A stretch of 64,000 nucleotides of DNA from Actinomadura pelletieri DSM 43383 (GCF_003634705.1 NZ_RBWU01000002.1:186001-250000); one strand, 5' to 3'. Shown: positions 46,422 to 54,758, counted from the first letter of the stretch. Translations and numbers: made by a program. Notes: generated by a model not told the origin, from the letters alone.

Positions 46422-47174
46422 GTGATCACCATGCGACCAGCCGACCTCGCGCGCCGGCACGGGATCTCGACCCAGGCGGTCCGCAACTACGAGCGGGACG
46501 GGTTCATCCCGCGGGCCGAGCGCACGCCGAGCGGCTACCGGATCTTCACCGAGGTGCATGCGGCGGCCCTGCGCGCCTACCTCTCGCTCGTCCCCGCCTA
46601 CGGCTACGCGGCCGCCGGTGAGATCATGCACGCGGTCCACGACGACGAACTCGACCGGGCGCTGACGATCATCGACCGGGGCCATGGCCGGCTGCTCCGC
46701 GACCGGGACACCCTCGCCTCGGTGCGCAGCGCCGTCGACCATCTGACCGCGGAGCCCGACGCCCCACCCGAACGACCGACGGGCCCCGAGACATGGATCA
46801 TCGGCGAGCTGGCCCACCGGCTCGACGTCACCCCGGCGACCCTGCGGAAATGGGAGAGCGTCGGAATCCTGGCCCCGGAACGGGACCCGCGCACCGGCTA
46901 CCGCGTCTTCCGCCCGAGCGACGTCCGGGACGCCGAGCTGGCCCATCTCCTCAGACGCGGCGGCTACCCCCTGGAGCACATCGCCACCGTCGTCCAGCAG
47001 GTCCGGTCGGCGGGCGGCACCGACGCCCTGGCCGCTTCCCTGGACGACTGGCACCGCAAACTGACCGCGCAGGGCCTGGCCATGCTCAACGCGGCCGCGA
47101 ACCTCAACGACTACCTGACCTTGCTCGACCCGCCGCGAGAAAGCCGAACTCTCCCCGCGTCCGAGAGGTCGTGA
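46422..47174 (+). CDS. TioE-like regulator with two MerR-type HTH domains
   Basis: A 250-residue protein with two MerR-type winged HTH units in one chain: LARRHGISTQAVRNYERDGFIPRAERTPSGYRIFTEVH (about 7-45) and IGELAHRLDVTPATLRKWESVGILAPERDPRTGYRVFRPSDVRD (about 126-170). This matches the TioE family of actinomycetes, named after a thiocoraline-cluster regulator. A pseudo-dimer on one polypeptide could recognise asymmetric operators. GTG 46422 or ATG 46431 may be the start. It is divergent from the SCO6745-family gene. Confidence 0.83.
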   Translation: MITMRPADLARRHGISTQAVRNYERDGFIPRAERTPSGYRIFTEVHAAALRAYLSLVPAYGYAAAGEIMHAVHDDELDRALTIIDRGHGRLLRDRDTLASVRSAVDHLTAEPDAPPERPTGPETWIIGELAHRLDVTPATLRKWESVGILAPERDPRTGYRVFRPSDVRDAELAHLLRRGGYPLEHIATVVQQVRSAGGTDALAASLDDWHRKLTAQGLAMLNAAANLNDYLTLLDPPRESRTLPASERS

Positions 47175-47315
47175 CCCGAAGCCGCTTACACCATGGGCGG
47201 TGCCAACGATAGAAAATTGCCGCAAGCGGACACGAAGAGTAGTCGATCACAAGCTCTGGGTAAGCAGATCTCGGGTCGCACCAGAGCGCCCCACCGAACT
47301 CCCACGGAGGGAACT

Positions 47316-47792
47316 GTGCACGTGTCAACCTCCCGATCCGCGCCGCGTCAGGCGATGTCCCACCTGCGGGTCCTCGCCGGGGCGATCGCCCTGGCGGTCG
47401 TCGCGCCGCTGATTCTGCTCGGCGGCGCCCGGCCCGCCGCGGCCGACCCGGTGGCGTACTTCGTCTTCACCGACATCACCCGGCAGGAGGCCGTCGTCCA
47501 GCTCACCGACTCGGCCAACATCGAGCACGCACGGGCGCTCGTCAGCGGCCAGACCGCCGACCAGCCGCACATTCTCGGCCGGATCATCAAGCGCACCGCC
47601 CCCTACAACCCTCGTTGGAGCTTCCACTACGACCCCGGCACGGTCCGCTTCTTCGACGTCGCCATCGAGGTCTGCGACGCCACCATCCCGTACGTCGAGG
47701 ACCATCTCGACGAGGCGGGCGGCGCGTTCCTCCCCGGCCTGGTGTGGTGCCCCTGGACGTCCCGCCTGGTGAAGGAGATACCCGCCCCGTGA
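47316..47792 (+). CDS. Secreted BP74-related protein
   Basis: A 158-residue exported protein. GTG 47316 with GGAGG five bases upstream gives a signal peptide (HLRVLAGAIALAVVAPLILLGGARPAAA). The mature domain follows the BP74 N-terminal-domain pattern found in Dictyostelium calcium-binding BP74 and in bacterial relatives: YFVFTDITRQEAVVQLTDSANIEHARALVSGQ, GRIIKRTAPYNPRWSFHYDPGTVRFFDVAIEVCDA, YVEDHLDEAGGAFLPGLVWCPWTSRL. Two Cys may form a disulfide. The bacterial function is unknown. A GC-rich hairpin follows. Confidence 0.72.
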   Translation: MHVSTSRSAPRQAMSHLRVLAGAIALAVVAPLILLGGARPAAADPVAYFVFTDITRQEAVVQLTDSANIEHARALVSGQTADQPHILGRIIKRTAPYNPRWSFHYDPGTVRFFDVAIEVCDATIPYVEDHLDEAGGAFLPGLVWCPWTSRLVKEIPAP

Positions 47793-47835
47793 CGCCGCAC
47801 GGCGCGCTGCCGCGCCGGTGATGTCGCACCCGTCC

Positions 47836-47863
47836 GCCCGGGGGTCGAGCCCGGCCCCCGGGC
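47836..47863 (+). terminator. Hairpin after the BP74-related gene
   Basis: A perfect 9-bp inverted repeat (47836-47844 and 47855-47863) with a 10-base loop, 43 bases after the stop; no T run. Confidence 0.55.
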
Positions 47864-47891
47864 ACCCGCGGACACTCCGAACCCGGGAAGC

Positions 47892-48043
47892 TCAGGCGAT
47901 ACGGCGGCGGGCCGGGTCCTTCTGGTCCTGTGGCAGCGCGTCGGCGGTCAGCAGGTGCGGCAAAAGGTCTCGATGCCCGTCACCGCGGCCACCTTCCACG
48001 GATTGGCCCGAGGTTTGCCGATATTGACCGATAACAGCTTCAC
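47892..48043 (-). pseudogene. Internally deleted MOSC-domain (YiiM-like) gene remnant
   Basis: From GTG 48043 the minus strand reads VKLLSVNIGKPRANPWKVAAVTGIE, the typical N-terminus of YiiM-like MOSC proteins (molybdenum-cofactor sulfurase C-terminal domain family). It then leaves homology and hits a TGA at 47948-47950. Shifting frame at the break, the following sequence reads LLPHLLTADALPQDQKDPARRRIA and stops at 47892, which looks like the C-terminus of such a protein. The middle of about 170 codons is absent. This is best explained by an internal deletion with a frame change. The N-terminal match is good; the C-terminal match is weaker. Confidence 0.62.
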
Positions 48044-48109
48044 ACGGCGACGATACGTACCGACCGGCGCGCCCACGAAGCAGATTTCTCGCATGGCGCC
48101 GGCCCACCG

Positions 48110-48652
48110 TCAGGTGTCGCCGTCAGTAGAGGTGCGGAGTGTGAAGAGGGACAGACGCAGGCGGTAGACGTCACCGGGCAGCGGTCCCTGTTCCCGCCAA
48201 CCGAGGCTGCGGTAGAGGTGGGCGGCGGGCGCCTGCGCGTGGGTGACCAGCCATGCGGAGTCCCGCCCGCGGACGATGTCCTGCATCAGCCGGCGGCCGA
48301 TGCCCCGTCCCTGGACGTCGGGATCGACGAACAGTTCGGCGACGGCGAAGGACTCGCCGATGAGTTCGTCGGCACGCTCGGCACCGAACGCGGAGACCAC
48401 CGCGCGTTCCATGCGGTCGTCCTGCCGGACATTCCGGGTGGGCCAGCCATAGGCCATGCCCACCAGCCGCTCGGCGTCCATGACGGTGATCGCCGTGAAA
48501 CCGGGCCGAGCGGTCGCATCGGCCAGTTTGTCCGGATAATCGGAAAGCTGCTGTGGCGTCTCCGACCACGGCGGACAGCCGTAGCACCGGCAGTAGAGGT
48601 CGATGATCTGCCCGCTGATCGCCATCGCACGCCGACCGTCAAGCCATTCCAT
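48110..48652 (-). CDS. GNAT family N-acetyltransferase
   Basis: A 180-residue GNAT protein. The acetyl-CoA pyrophosphate loop is clear (FAVAELFVDPDVQGRGIGRRLMQDIV), followed by AWLVTHAQAPAAHLYRSLGWREQGP, the usual alpha4-beta6 region. The N-terminal YCRCYGCPPWSETPQQLSDYPDKL has three Cys and may contact the substrate. The acceptor cannot be predicted. It is divergent from the cupin gene. Confidence 0.83.
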   Translation of the reverse strand: MEWLDGRRAMAISGQIIDLYCRCYGCPPWSETPQQLSDYPDKLADATARPGFTAITVMDAERLVGMAYGWPTRNVRQDDRMERAVVSAFGAERADELIGESFAVAELFVDPDVQGRGIGRRLMQDIVRGRDSAWLVTHAQAPAAHLYRSLGWREQGPLPGDVYRLRLSLFTLRTSTDGDT

Positions 48653-48819
48653 CGGAGCCTCCTGCTGCGACCTGATCGCTGATGCAGCAGTATCGCAACA
48701 GGGGCGGCCCGGTGGCCGCCAGGGTCCCCGCGCCCGCGGCCCGATCGTGGGCCCGCACGTCTTGACGCAGGTCAGGCCCAGTGCAAGCGTGAAACTGATG
48801 GTGAAAAGGGGGACCCATC

Positions 48820-49176
48820 ATGACGGAAATCAAGAGCATCGAGAAGCCGGACGACCGGCGCGACTTCCCCAGGGGGCACCTCGAAGTCGTCAACCTGACC
48901 GGGCTGGTGTTCGGTAAGGCGACGTTCGAGCCCGGCTGGCGGTGGACCGAGTCGGTCAAGGACATCGCGGGCACGGACCTCTGCGAGGTCCACCACAACG
49001 GCTACTGCGCCGAGGGCCGGATGCGCATCCTCATGCGGGACGGGTCCGAAGGGGAGGTCGGCCCCGGCGACGTGTTCGTCGTGCCACCCGGCCATGACGC
49101 GTGGGTCGTCGGCGACGAGCCGTGCGTGGTGTTCGACTTCGCGGGCGGCATCGGCGAGTACGCCAAGTCCGGCTGA
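48820..49176 (+). CDS. Small cupin-domain protein
   Basis: A 118-residue single-cupin protein. Cupin motif 1 is degenerate (CEVHHNGYCAEGRMRILMRDG) and motif 2 reads VGPGDVFVVPPGHDAWVVGDEPCVVFDF. Two His in EVHH and one in PPGHD could bind a metal. Proteins of this size act as small dioxygenases, isomerases or sensor-like binding proteins. The ATG at 48820 follows a purine-rich AAAGGGGG. Function not predictable. Confidence 0.78.
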   Translation: MTEIKSIEKPDDRRDFPRGHLEVVNLTGLVFGKATFEPGWRWTESVKDIAGTDLCEVHHNGYCAEGRMRILMRDGSEGEVGPGDVFVVPPGHDAWVVGDEPCVVFDFAGGIGEYAKSG

Positions 49177-49226
49177 CGCCGACCGCCTGTGCCGGGGGCG
49201 GTGCTCCGCCCCCGGCGCCCGTCAGA

Positions 49227-49655
49227 TCACCACGGACAGACCGGAACTCCGTCGAGTTTGGCCTTGCCCCGGATGTAGACGTTGCTGAGGTATCCGGCAG
49301 GGGCGTGCGGGTTGTCCGCGTAGCTCCACCACTCGCTGGAGTAGCCGCCTTCACGGACCAGCTGGCCACGCTTCTGGCAGTAGACGGCGATTTCCTGGCG
49401 GGAAACCTTTCTCACGATCCGGGCGCAGTTGGCGACGGACGGGTAGTCATCGCACGCGTCTCCGGGATTCCACCGAATATTGACGTTGCTCGCCCAGACG
49501 TACACGCCGTACACGTCGGCGTTCGGGCGCACGGTGCCCGCCTTGGGCTTGACGGGATCGTCGGCGTGGGCCGTTCCGCTCAGCCCGGTGAATCCGGTAG
49601 CCATGACGACTCCCGCGGCGGCGATGCCGAAGGCCTTCCTGACATTGAGGGTCAT
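49227..49655 (-). CDS. Secreted SH3-like small protein
   Basis: A 142-residue exported protein with a classical signal peptide (MTLNVRKAFGIAAAGVVMATGFTGLSGTAHA). The mature part resembles a bacterial SH3b domain: VWASNVNIRWNPGDACDDYPSVANCARIVRKVSRQEIAVYCQKRGQLVREGGYSSEWWSYADN, ending in LDGVPVCPW. Four Cys suggest two disulfides. SH3b domains usually bind cell-wall glycans or peptides. A 12-bp palindrome lies 20 bases upstream of the start. Confidence 0.72.
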   Translation of the reverse strand: MTLNVRKAFGIAAAGVVMATGFTGLSGTAHADDPVKPKAGTVRPNADVYGVYVWASNVNIRWNPGDACDDYPSVANCARIVRKVSRQEIAVYCQKRGQLVREGGYSSEWWSYADNPHAPAGYLSNVYIRGKAKLDGVPVCPW

Positions 49656-49674
49656 CGGTGTCTCGTCTCCCGTT

Positions 49675-49704
49675 GTCGGGCTCGCCGGTCATGGCGAGCC
49701 CGAC
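49675..49704. promoter_or_regulatory. 12-bp perfect palindrome in the leader of the SH3-like gene
   Basis: GTCGGGCTCGCC (49675-49686) and GGCGAGCCCGAC (49693-49704) with a 6-base loop. It may be an mRNA leader hairpin or an operator. Confidence 0.45.
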
Positions 49705-49929
49705 CAGCTTCCGGCTTCACCGGGGACGGACACAGGGTGGCAACGGGACATTAAGCGGACGTATTGGCCGAGACAAGAGGCTTCCCGGTCAGCGCGCCGT
49801 TGACCAGACCCCCGCACGCACCCGAAGTCAAGGGAAACCCCACCGGCACACCTCACGCCAGAACTCCGGTCTCGTTCCCCGGCACCACCGCCACGCCCGC
49901 CCGCCGCCGCATCACCCGGGTCTTGTGCT

Positions 49930-50026
49930 GAGTGGTGCACGACTAGGCGTGCAGGGCGGCGAAGGGACTGTGGTGCTCGGTGCCGCCTCGGATGCGGTTC
50001 AGGTGGCCCCCGGACGTGGCCGTGGT
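49930..50026 (-). pseudogene. Decayed duplicate of the 3' end of the maltokinase-cap gene
   Basis: On the minus strand this segment reads TATSGGHLNRIRGGTEHHSPFAALHA then stop, closely matching the C-terminus of the intact gene 229 bases away (STAHVNATWTTPDGTEHHGPFAALHP then stop). Identity at the DNA level continues about 13 bases beyond the stop (GAGTGgTGCaCGACTAG against GAGTGaTGCtCGACTAG). Only about 28 codons remain, with no upstream gene body. Confidence 0.7.
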
Positions 50027-50171
50027 TCGTGCCCGTGGCCTTGGCCGGGTCCGCGCCGCTGTCGCCGTGCGGAGGGGGTCCCGCCGCTACAGCTGACGCC
50101 GGGAGCCTCGTTTGGTTATCCGGTGGCGTCCGCATGCCGCGTTGCACTAGTTCATGTCGAGTGATGCTCGA

Positions 50172-50819
50172 CTAGGGGTGTAGGGCGGCGAAGGGGCCGT
50201 GGTGTTCGGTGCCGTCGGGTGTGGTCCAGGTGGCGTTGACGTGGGCCGTGGAGTTGGGGGGTTCGTCGTTGCTGAGGACGCGCCTGACGTGGACGGTGAG
50301 CGGGCCGTGCGGCTTGGTCTCCAGTAGGGCGTTGGTGCTGTCTTGGTTGTCCTGTACGAAGGTCAACGTGACCATGGTCGAGTGGACGTCGCCGGTGTAG
50401 TGGCTGGTCACGGACGGGTCGGGGGTGTCGCTCACGCTCTGTTGCTGTGGCTCGGCGCGGCCCTGGAGAAGGGCGAGTAGTTGTGCCAGCAGGACCGGGT
50501 CGTGTGTTCCGTCGTACATCCAGCGGCGCCCGAGGATCCCGTGCTCTGCTGTGCCGATGAGCGCGTTCTCGGAGCCGTCGAGTGGGGCGCCTCGGTAGGT
50601 GACCGGTACGTGGTAGGCGACAGGGCGTTCACCGGAGGTGTCGGTGACCACCATGAACTCGATGCCGACCTCGCCGTCCGGGTCGTCGAGGCGGAAGCCT
50701 CCGGCCTTGTTCAGGTTGGGGCCGTCCGGAGCGCCCGCGTACCAGGGGCGGGCGGGCAGCCATGCCGCGAGGAGTTCCAGCTTGCCGGGCGTCATGGTGG
50801 TGTTGTGGATGACAGCCAT
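50172..50819 (-). CDS. Orphan maltokinase N-terminal cap-like domain protein
   Basis: A 215-residue protein from ATG 50819. The first part (MAVIHNTTMTPGKLELLAAWLPARPWYAG) and the following beta-rich segment (KAGGFRLDDPDGEVGIEFMVVTDTSGERPVAYHVPVTYRGAPLDG; LIGTAEHGILGRRWMYDGTHDPVLLAQLLALLQG) match the N-terminal cap subdomain of actinobacterial maltokinases (Pep2/Mak), but the kinase domain is absent. Such free-standing caps are often annotated loosely as glucan-branching proteins. The role is unknown; it could bind a sugar phosphate or modulate maltokinase. It shares direction and a close boundary with the TetR gene upstream. Confidence 0.75.
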   Translation of the reverse strand: MAVIHNTTMTPGKLELLAAWLPARPWYAGAPDGPNLNKAGGFRLDDPDGEVGIEFMVVTDTSGERPVAYHVPVTYRGAPLDGSENALIGTAEHGILGRRWMYDGTHDPVLLAQLLALLQGRAEPQQQSVSDTPDPSVTSHYTGDVHSTMVTLTFVQDNQDSTNALLETKPHGPLTVHVRRVLSNDEPPNSTAHVNATWTTPDGTEHHGPFAALHP

Positions 50820-50863
50820 GGTGCCGAACCTATCTGGTTGGTTGTTGCCGCAATCGTCGGCAC

Positions 50864-51634
50864 TCACCGCGGTGTGGCGTCCAGGAGGCGCGCGAAGCCG
50901 TCATGGAGGCTGTTGAGGCCGAACTCGAAGAGTTCTTCGTAGGTGAAGTCGAAGGTCTTCTCGTCCAGGCTGGCCATGGTCGGGAAGTCGCCGCTGTGTA
51001 GGACGGTCTCCAGCGTCGGTGCCTGCTGCGCCCAGAACTCCTCGTTGCTGAGGCCCGTCCGCGCTTCGGCCCGCAACTCGTTGATGTGGCCGCGGACGAC
51101 GCCGTTCGCGTAGTCGTGCTGGACGGCGATCATCATCATCAACGTCCGGTCGGAGGCGCCGGTGCGGCGCAGGAGACCGAGGACCCGGTCCAGGCCGCGC
51201 ACGGCGTTGGGTCCGAGGATCGGGCGGCTCTGGTCGACGTACGGATACCAGGGATGGTCGAGGCACAGCCGCCAGTAGCCACGGGCCTCCTCGGTGAGGA
51301 TCTCGCGCCAGCCCGTCTCGTCGTCGATGTCACACGTCGGATCAGGGACCTCGACGACCCGGTCGAGCATGAGGTCGAGCAGTTCGCTCTTGGCCGGGAC
51401 GTAGCGGTAGAGCGTCATCGTGCCGACGCCCAGCCGGTTCGCGACGCGGCGCATCGACAGCGCTTCGATCCCCTCGGTGAGGGCGATCTCGTCGGCGACC
51501 TCGACGGCGGCCTCGACGATCTGGTCGAGGGTGAGCGCGGGCGGTCGGCCACGGGGAGGCCGGGTGCGGCCGGTCCACAGCAGTCTCAGGCTGAGCCCGA
51601 GATCACGGTCGTCGCCGTGCTCCGTCGTCATCAT
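50864..51634 (-). CDS. TetR-family repressor, likely of the DrrAB operon
   Basis: A 256-residue TetR protein with an N-terminal HTH (LTLDQIVEAAVEVADEIALTEGIEALSMRRVANRLGVGTMTLYRYVPAKSELLDLMLD) and a TetR_C_1-like ligand domain (TEEARGYWRLCLDHPWYPYVDQSRPILGPNAVRGLDRVLGLLRRTG), the class that often controls drug exporters. It diverges from the drrAB-type operon over two palindromes. It may also be co-transcribed with the downstream maltokinase-cap gene. Confidence 0.87.
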   Translation of the reverse strand: MMTTEHGDDRDLGLSLRLLWTGRTRPPRGRPPALTLDQIVEAAVEVADEIALTEGIEALSMRRVANRLGVGTMTLYRYVPAKSELLDLMLDRVVEVPDPTCDIDDETGWREILTEEARGYWRLCLDHPWYPYVDQSRPILGPNAVRGLDRVLGLLRRTGASDRTLMMMIAVQHDYANGVVRGHINELRAEARTGLSNEEFWAQQAPTLETVLHSGDFPTMASLDEKTFDFTYEELFEFGLNSLHDGFARLLDATPR

Positions 51635-51674
51635 CCGTCCTGATCTACCCGTGTCCGGACTCCCGGCGGGTCGC

Positions 51675-51703
51675 TTGACAGAACGCTACCGCGTCGCGCG
51701 GTA
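51675..51703 (+). promoter_or_regulatory. drrA promoter -35 with overlapping TetR operator
   Basis: TTGACA at 51675-51680 is a perfect -35 hexamer. A 17-bp palindrome, TACCGCG-TCG-CGCGGTA (51687-51703), fills the -35 to -10 space, the place where TetR repressors block polymerase. Confidence 0.6.
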
Positions 51704-51732
51704 AAGGCCCCGCACCCACTTCGAGTATAGTG

Positions 51733-51748
51733 TACGCTAATTTGCGTA
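51733..51748. promoter_or_regulatory. Second palindrome in the TetR/drrA intergenic region
   Basis: TACGC (51733-51737) and GCGTA (51744-51748) flank a 6-base AT-rich centre. AGTATA/TATAGT around 51724-51731 could be a -10 element for either strand. A second operator for the TetR protein is inferred. Confidence 0.5.
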
Positions 51749-51773
51749 GGGCATACGCGAAATAGGAGGCGGC

Positions 51774-52754
51774 ATGCCGGAACACGCGATCCTCGCCGAG
51801 GGGATCCGCAAGAACTACGGGGAGAAAAAGGCACTCGACGGGTTCGACCTGAAGGTGCCGAAGGGCATGGTCTACGGACTGCTCGGCCCGAACGGGGCGG
51901 GAAAGACCACCGCCGTCCGCATCCTGACGACGCTCGTCCGGCTGGACGGCGGCCGTGCCGAGGTCGCCGGGCTGGACGTCGCCACCCAGGCGCGGCAGGT
52001 GCGGCGGCGCATCGGGCTCGCCGGACAGCACGCCGCCGTGGACGAGATCCTCACCGGGCGGCAGAACCTGCGCATGTTCGGCCGCCTGTTCCATCTGGGC
52101 AAGAAGCGCGCGGCCGAGCGCGCCGAGGAACTGCTGGAGCAGTTCGATCTGCTGGAGGCCGCCGACAAGGGGATCAAGACCTACAGCGGCGGTATGCGCC
52201 GCCGCCTCGACCTGGCCGCCAGCATGATCTTCGCGCCGGACGTGCTGTTCCTCGACGAGCCGACCACGGGCCTCGACCCGCGGGGTCGCAACGAGGTGTG
52301 GGACGCGGTCCGGTCCCTGGTCGCGCGGGGCACGACCGTCCTGCTGACGACGCAGTACCTGGACGAGGCCGACCAGCTCGCCGGGCGCATCGCCGTGATC
52401 GACCGGGGCCGGGTCATCGCCGACGGCCCGCCCGAGTCGCTGAAACGGCTGATCGGCGGCGACCGGATCGAGGTCGTGGTGCGCGACCCCGCGAACCTGT
52501 CCGCCGCCGCGGCGGTCGTCGCCCGCGTCGCGTCCGCCGAACCGGAGATCGACGAGACGGCGGGACGGGTGCACGCGCCGGTCGCCGAACGGGTGGCCGC
52601 GCTGACCGACGTCGCCCGCACCCTCCAGGACGACGGCATCGCCGTCGAGGACATCGGTCTGCGGCGCCCCACGCTGGACGAGGTGTTCCTGCGCCTCACC
52701 GGGCACCGCGCCGACGACGACGAGCCCGCGACGAAGGAGAAGGTGCAAGCGTGA
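51774..52754 (+). CDS. DrrA-type ABC exporter ATP-binding protein
   Basis: A 326-residue ATPase of the daunorubicin-resistance DrrA family. It has Walker [11 protein letters not shown]-loop region, signature [18 protein letters not shown] and Walker [21 protein letters not shown], then the DrrA C-terminal domain (about 215-310) ending [23 protein letters not shown]. It pairs with the downstream DrrB-like permease, whose GTG overlaps its stop. Typical role: efflux of a hydrophobic drug or lipid. The divergent TetR gene and the two palindromes suggest ligand-induced expression. Confidence 0.92.
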   Translation: MPEHAILAEGIRKNYGEKKALDGFDLKVPKGMVYGLLGPNGAGKTTAVRILTTLVRLDGGRAEVAGLDVATQARQVRRRIGLAGQHAAVDEILTGRQNLRMFGRLFHLGKKRAAERAEELLEQFDLLEAADKGIKTYSGGMRRRLDLAASMIFAPDVLFLDEPTTGLDPRGRNEVWDAVRSLVARGTTVLLTTQYLDEADQLAGRIAVIDRGRVIADGPPESLKRLIGGDRIEVVVRDPANLSAAAAVVARVASAEPEIDETAGRVHAPVAERVAALTDVARTLQDDGIAVEDIGLRRPTLDEVFLRLTGHRADDDEPATKEKVQA

Positions 52755-53581
52755 GCGTCGACGCCAAGATCGCCGACGACGAGGGTGTCGGCACCCGGCT
52801 CTACTGGGCCGTCGCGGACTCCTGGACCATCGTCCTGCGGGGCCTGACCCACTACGTCCGACAGCCGAGCAACATCGCCTGGCAGCTCGGCTTCCCCATC
52901 GTGTCGGTGCTGCTGTTCGGGTACGTCTTCGGCAGCGCGATGTCGGTGCCCGGCGGTGGCGACTACCAAGAGTTCCTGATGCCGGGCATGTTCGGCATGA
53001 CGATGGCGTTCGGTTTCATGAACACCGCGTACATCGTCGTGTACGACAAGGCGCGGGGCGTCACCGACAGGTTCCGGTCGATGCCGATGGCGCCGTCCGC
53101 GGTCGTCACCGGACGCGGCGTCGGCGACCTGTTCGGCGCGTCCCTCGACCTGGTGGTGCTGGGTCTGACGGCGCTGGCGATCGGCTGGCGCTCCAGCGGC
53201 GGAGTGGTCCACACCCTCGCCGCCTTCGGGCTCCTGTTGCTGCTGCGCTTCGCGCTGATCTGGATCGGGGTCGTTCTCGGCCTCCTCGTCCCCAACGAGG
53301 AGGCGGCCGGGAGCCTGTTCGCGGTCGCGTTCCCCTTCGGAATGATCTCCAGCGCGTTCACGGCGCCGTCCCTGATGCCGGACTGGCTCGGCACGATCGC
53401 GCTGTGGAACCCGGTCTCCTCGACGGTGACGGCGTCCCGCGAACTGTTCGGCAACCCGGTCGCGACGGGCGACACCTGGATCGAGCAGCACGCGCTGCTC
53501 ATGGCGATCGTCTGGCCGGTCGTCATCACGGTGATCTTCCTGCCGCTCGCCGTCCGCCGCTTCCAGCGCCTCAGCCGCTGA
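52751..53581 (+). CDS. DrrB-type ABC-2 permease
   Basis: A 276-residue ABC-2 transporter permease with six membrane helices (for example [106 protein letters not shown]). GTG 52751 overlaps the drrA-type stop by four bases. The segment [15 protein letters not shown] is typical of DrrB proteins. The substrate is unknown and no biosynthetic cluster is in the window. A terminator hairpin follows. Confidence 0.92.
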   Translation: MSVDAKIADDEGVGTRLYWAVADSWTIVLRGLTHYVRQPSNIAWQLGFPIVSVLLFGYVFGSAMSVPGGGDYQEFLMPGMFGMTMAFGFMNTAYIVVYDKARGVTDRFRSMPMAPSAVVTGRGVGDLFGASLDLVVLGLTALAIGWRSSGGVVHTLAAFGLLLLLRFALIWIGVVLGLLVPNEEAAGSLFAVAFPFGMISSAFTAPSLMPDWLGTIALWNPVSSTVTASRELFGNPVATGDTWIEQHALLMAIVWPVVITVIFLPLAVRRFQRLSR

Positions 53582-53589
53582 GACGCGAT

Positions 53590-53629
53590 GGTCCGCGCCA
53601 TTCCGACGCCTCCGGCGATGGCGCGGACC
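53590..53629 (+). terminator. Hairpin terminator after the DrrB-type gene
   Basis: A perfect 12-bp inverted repeat (53590-53601 and 53618-53629) with a 16-base loop, 8 bases after the stop. Confidence 0.7.
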
Positions 53630-53659
53630 TCGCGGGCGGGGCCGGGGTAGGTTCGGGGC

Positions 53660-54751
53660 ATGAACGTTCGGCCGACTCTTGAGGAAATCCGGCGGGCGCC
53701 GAAGGTGCTGCTGCACGACCACCTGGACGGCGGCGTGCGGCCCGGAACGGTCGCGGATCTGGCGAGGGAGTCCGGCTACCCGGACCTGCCCACCACGGAC
53801 CCCGACAACCTGCGGGAATGGTTCGAGGCCGCCGCCGACTCGGGATCCCTGGAGCGGTACCTGGAGACGTTCTCGCACACCGTCGGCGTGATGCAGTCCG
53901 TCGAGGCGCTGACGCGGGTCGCCTACGAGTGCGCCGAGGACCTCGCCAACGACGGCATCGTCTACGCGGAGGTCCGGTACGCGCCCGAACAGCATCTCCG
54001 CAACGGGCTGTCGCTGGAACAGGTGGTGGAGGCCGTCCTCGACGGGTTCGCGCGCGGCGGCCGGGAGTTCGGCATCAGGGTCGGGACGCTCGTCACCGCG
54101 ATGCGGCACCAGGCGCGCAGCATGGAGATCGCGGAACTGGCCGTCCGGTACCGGGACGCGGGCGTCGTCGGGTTCGACATCGCGGGCGCCGAGGCCGGAT
54201 ATCCACCGACCCGGCATCTGGACGCGTTCGAGTACCTCCAGCGGGAGAACGCGCACTTCACCATCCACGCGGGGGAGGGGTTCGGGCTCCCGTCGATCTG
54301 GCAGGCGATCCAGTGGTGCGGCGCCGACCGCCTCGGCCACGGCGTGCGGATCATCGACGACATCGAGGTGGACGGCGACGGGGCCCGCCTCGGACGCCTC
54401 GCCGACTATGTCCGGGACAAGCGAATCCCGCTGGAGATGTGTCCCACGTCCAACATCCAGACGGGCGCGGCGAAGTCGATCGCGGAGCATCCGATCGGGC
54501 TGCTGCGGCGGCTCAGCTTCCGCGTCACGGTGAACACCGACAACCGGCTGATGAGCGGCACGAGCCTGTCGGAGGAGTTCGCGAAGCTCGTCGAGGTGTT
54601 CGGCTACGGGTGGGACGACCTCCAGTGGTTCACGGTGAACGCGATGAAGTCGGCGTTCGCTCCGTTCACCGACCGGCTCGAACTGATCAACGGCGTGATC
54701 AAGCCCGGTTTCGCGCAGCTCAAGTGGAGCGGCACCCGTCCCCTGGCATGA
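53660..54751 (+). CDS. add: Adenosine deaminase
   Basis: Converts adenosine and deoxyadenosine to inosine and deoxyinosine, feeding purine salvage. The 363-residue TIM-barrel enzyme has [14 protein letters not shown] (zinc His pair), the catalytic segment [20 protein letters not shown], and [15 protein letters not shown], where the Asp zinc ligand is kept and the next residue is Asn rather than Asp, as in actinobacterial homologues. It fits with the cdd-deoA operon and the pnp gene nearby as one salvage network. Confidence 0.94.
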   Translation: MNVRPTLEEIRRAPKVLLHDHLDGGVRPGTVADLARESGYPDLPTTDPDNLREWFEAAADSGSLERYLETFSHTVGVMQSVEALTRVAYECAEDLANDGIVYAEVRYAPEQHLRNGLSLEQVVEAVLDGFARGGREFGIRVGTLVTAMRHQARSMEIAELAVRYRDAGVVGFDIAGAEAGYPPTRHLDAFEYLQRENAHFTIHAGEGFGLPSIWQAIQWCGADRLGHGVRIIDDIEVDGDGARLGRLADYVRDKRIPLEMCPTSNIQTGAAKSIAEHPIGLLRRLSFRVTVNTDNRLMSGTSLSEEFAKLVEVFGYGWDDLQWFTVNAMKSAFAPFTDRLELINGVIKPGFAQLKWSGTRPLA

Positions 54752-54758
54752 TCGGGCC

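Noticed and set aside
49689..50147. 152-residue minus-strand frame over the duplicated segment
   Set aside because: It is in a different frame from the recognisable remnant, has no motif and reads through intergenic hairpins.
41171..53640. Mobile element or prophage as source of the accessory region
   Set aside because: No integrase, transposase, terminal inverted repeats, tRNA gene or flanking direct repeats were seen.
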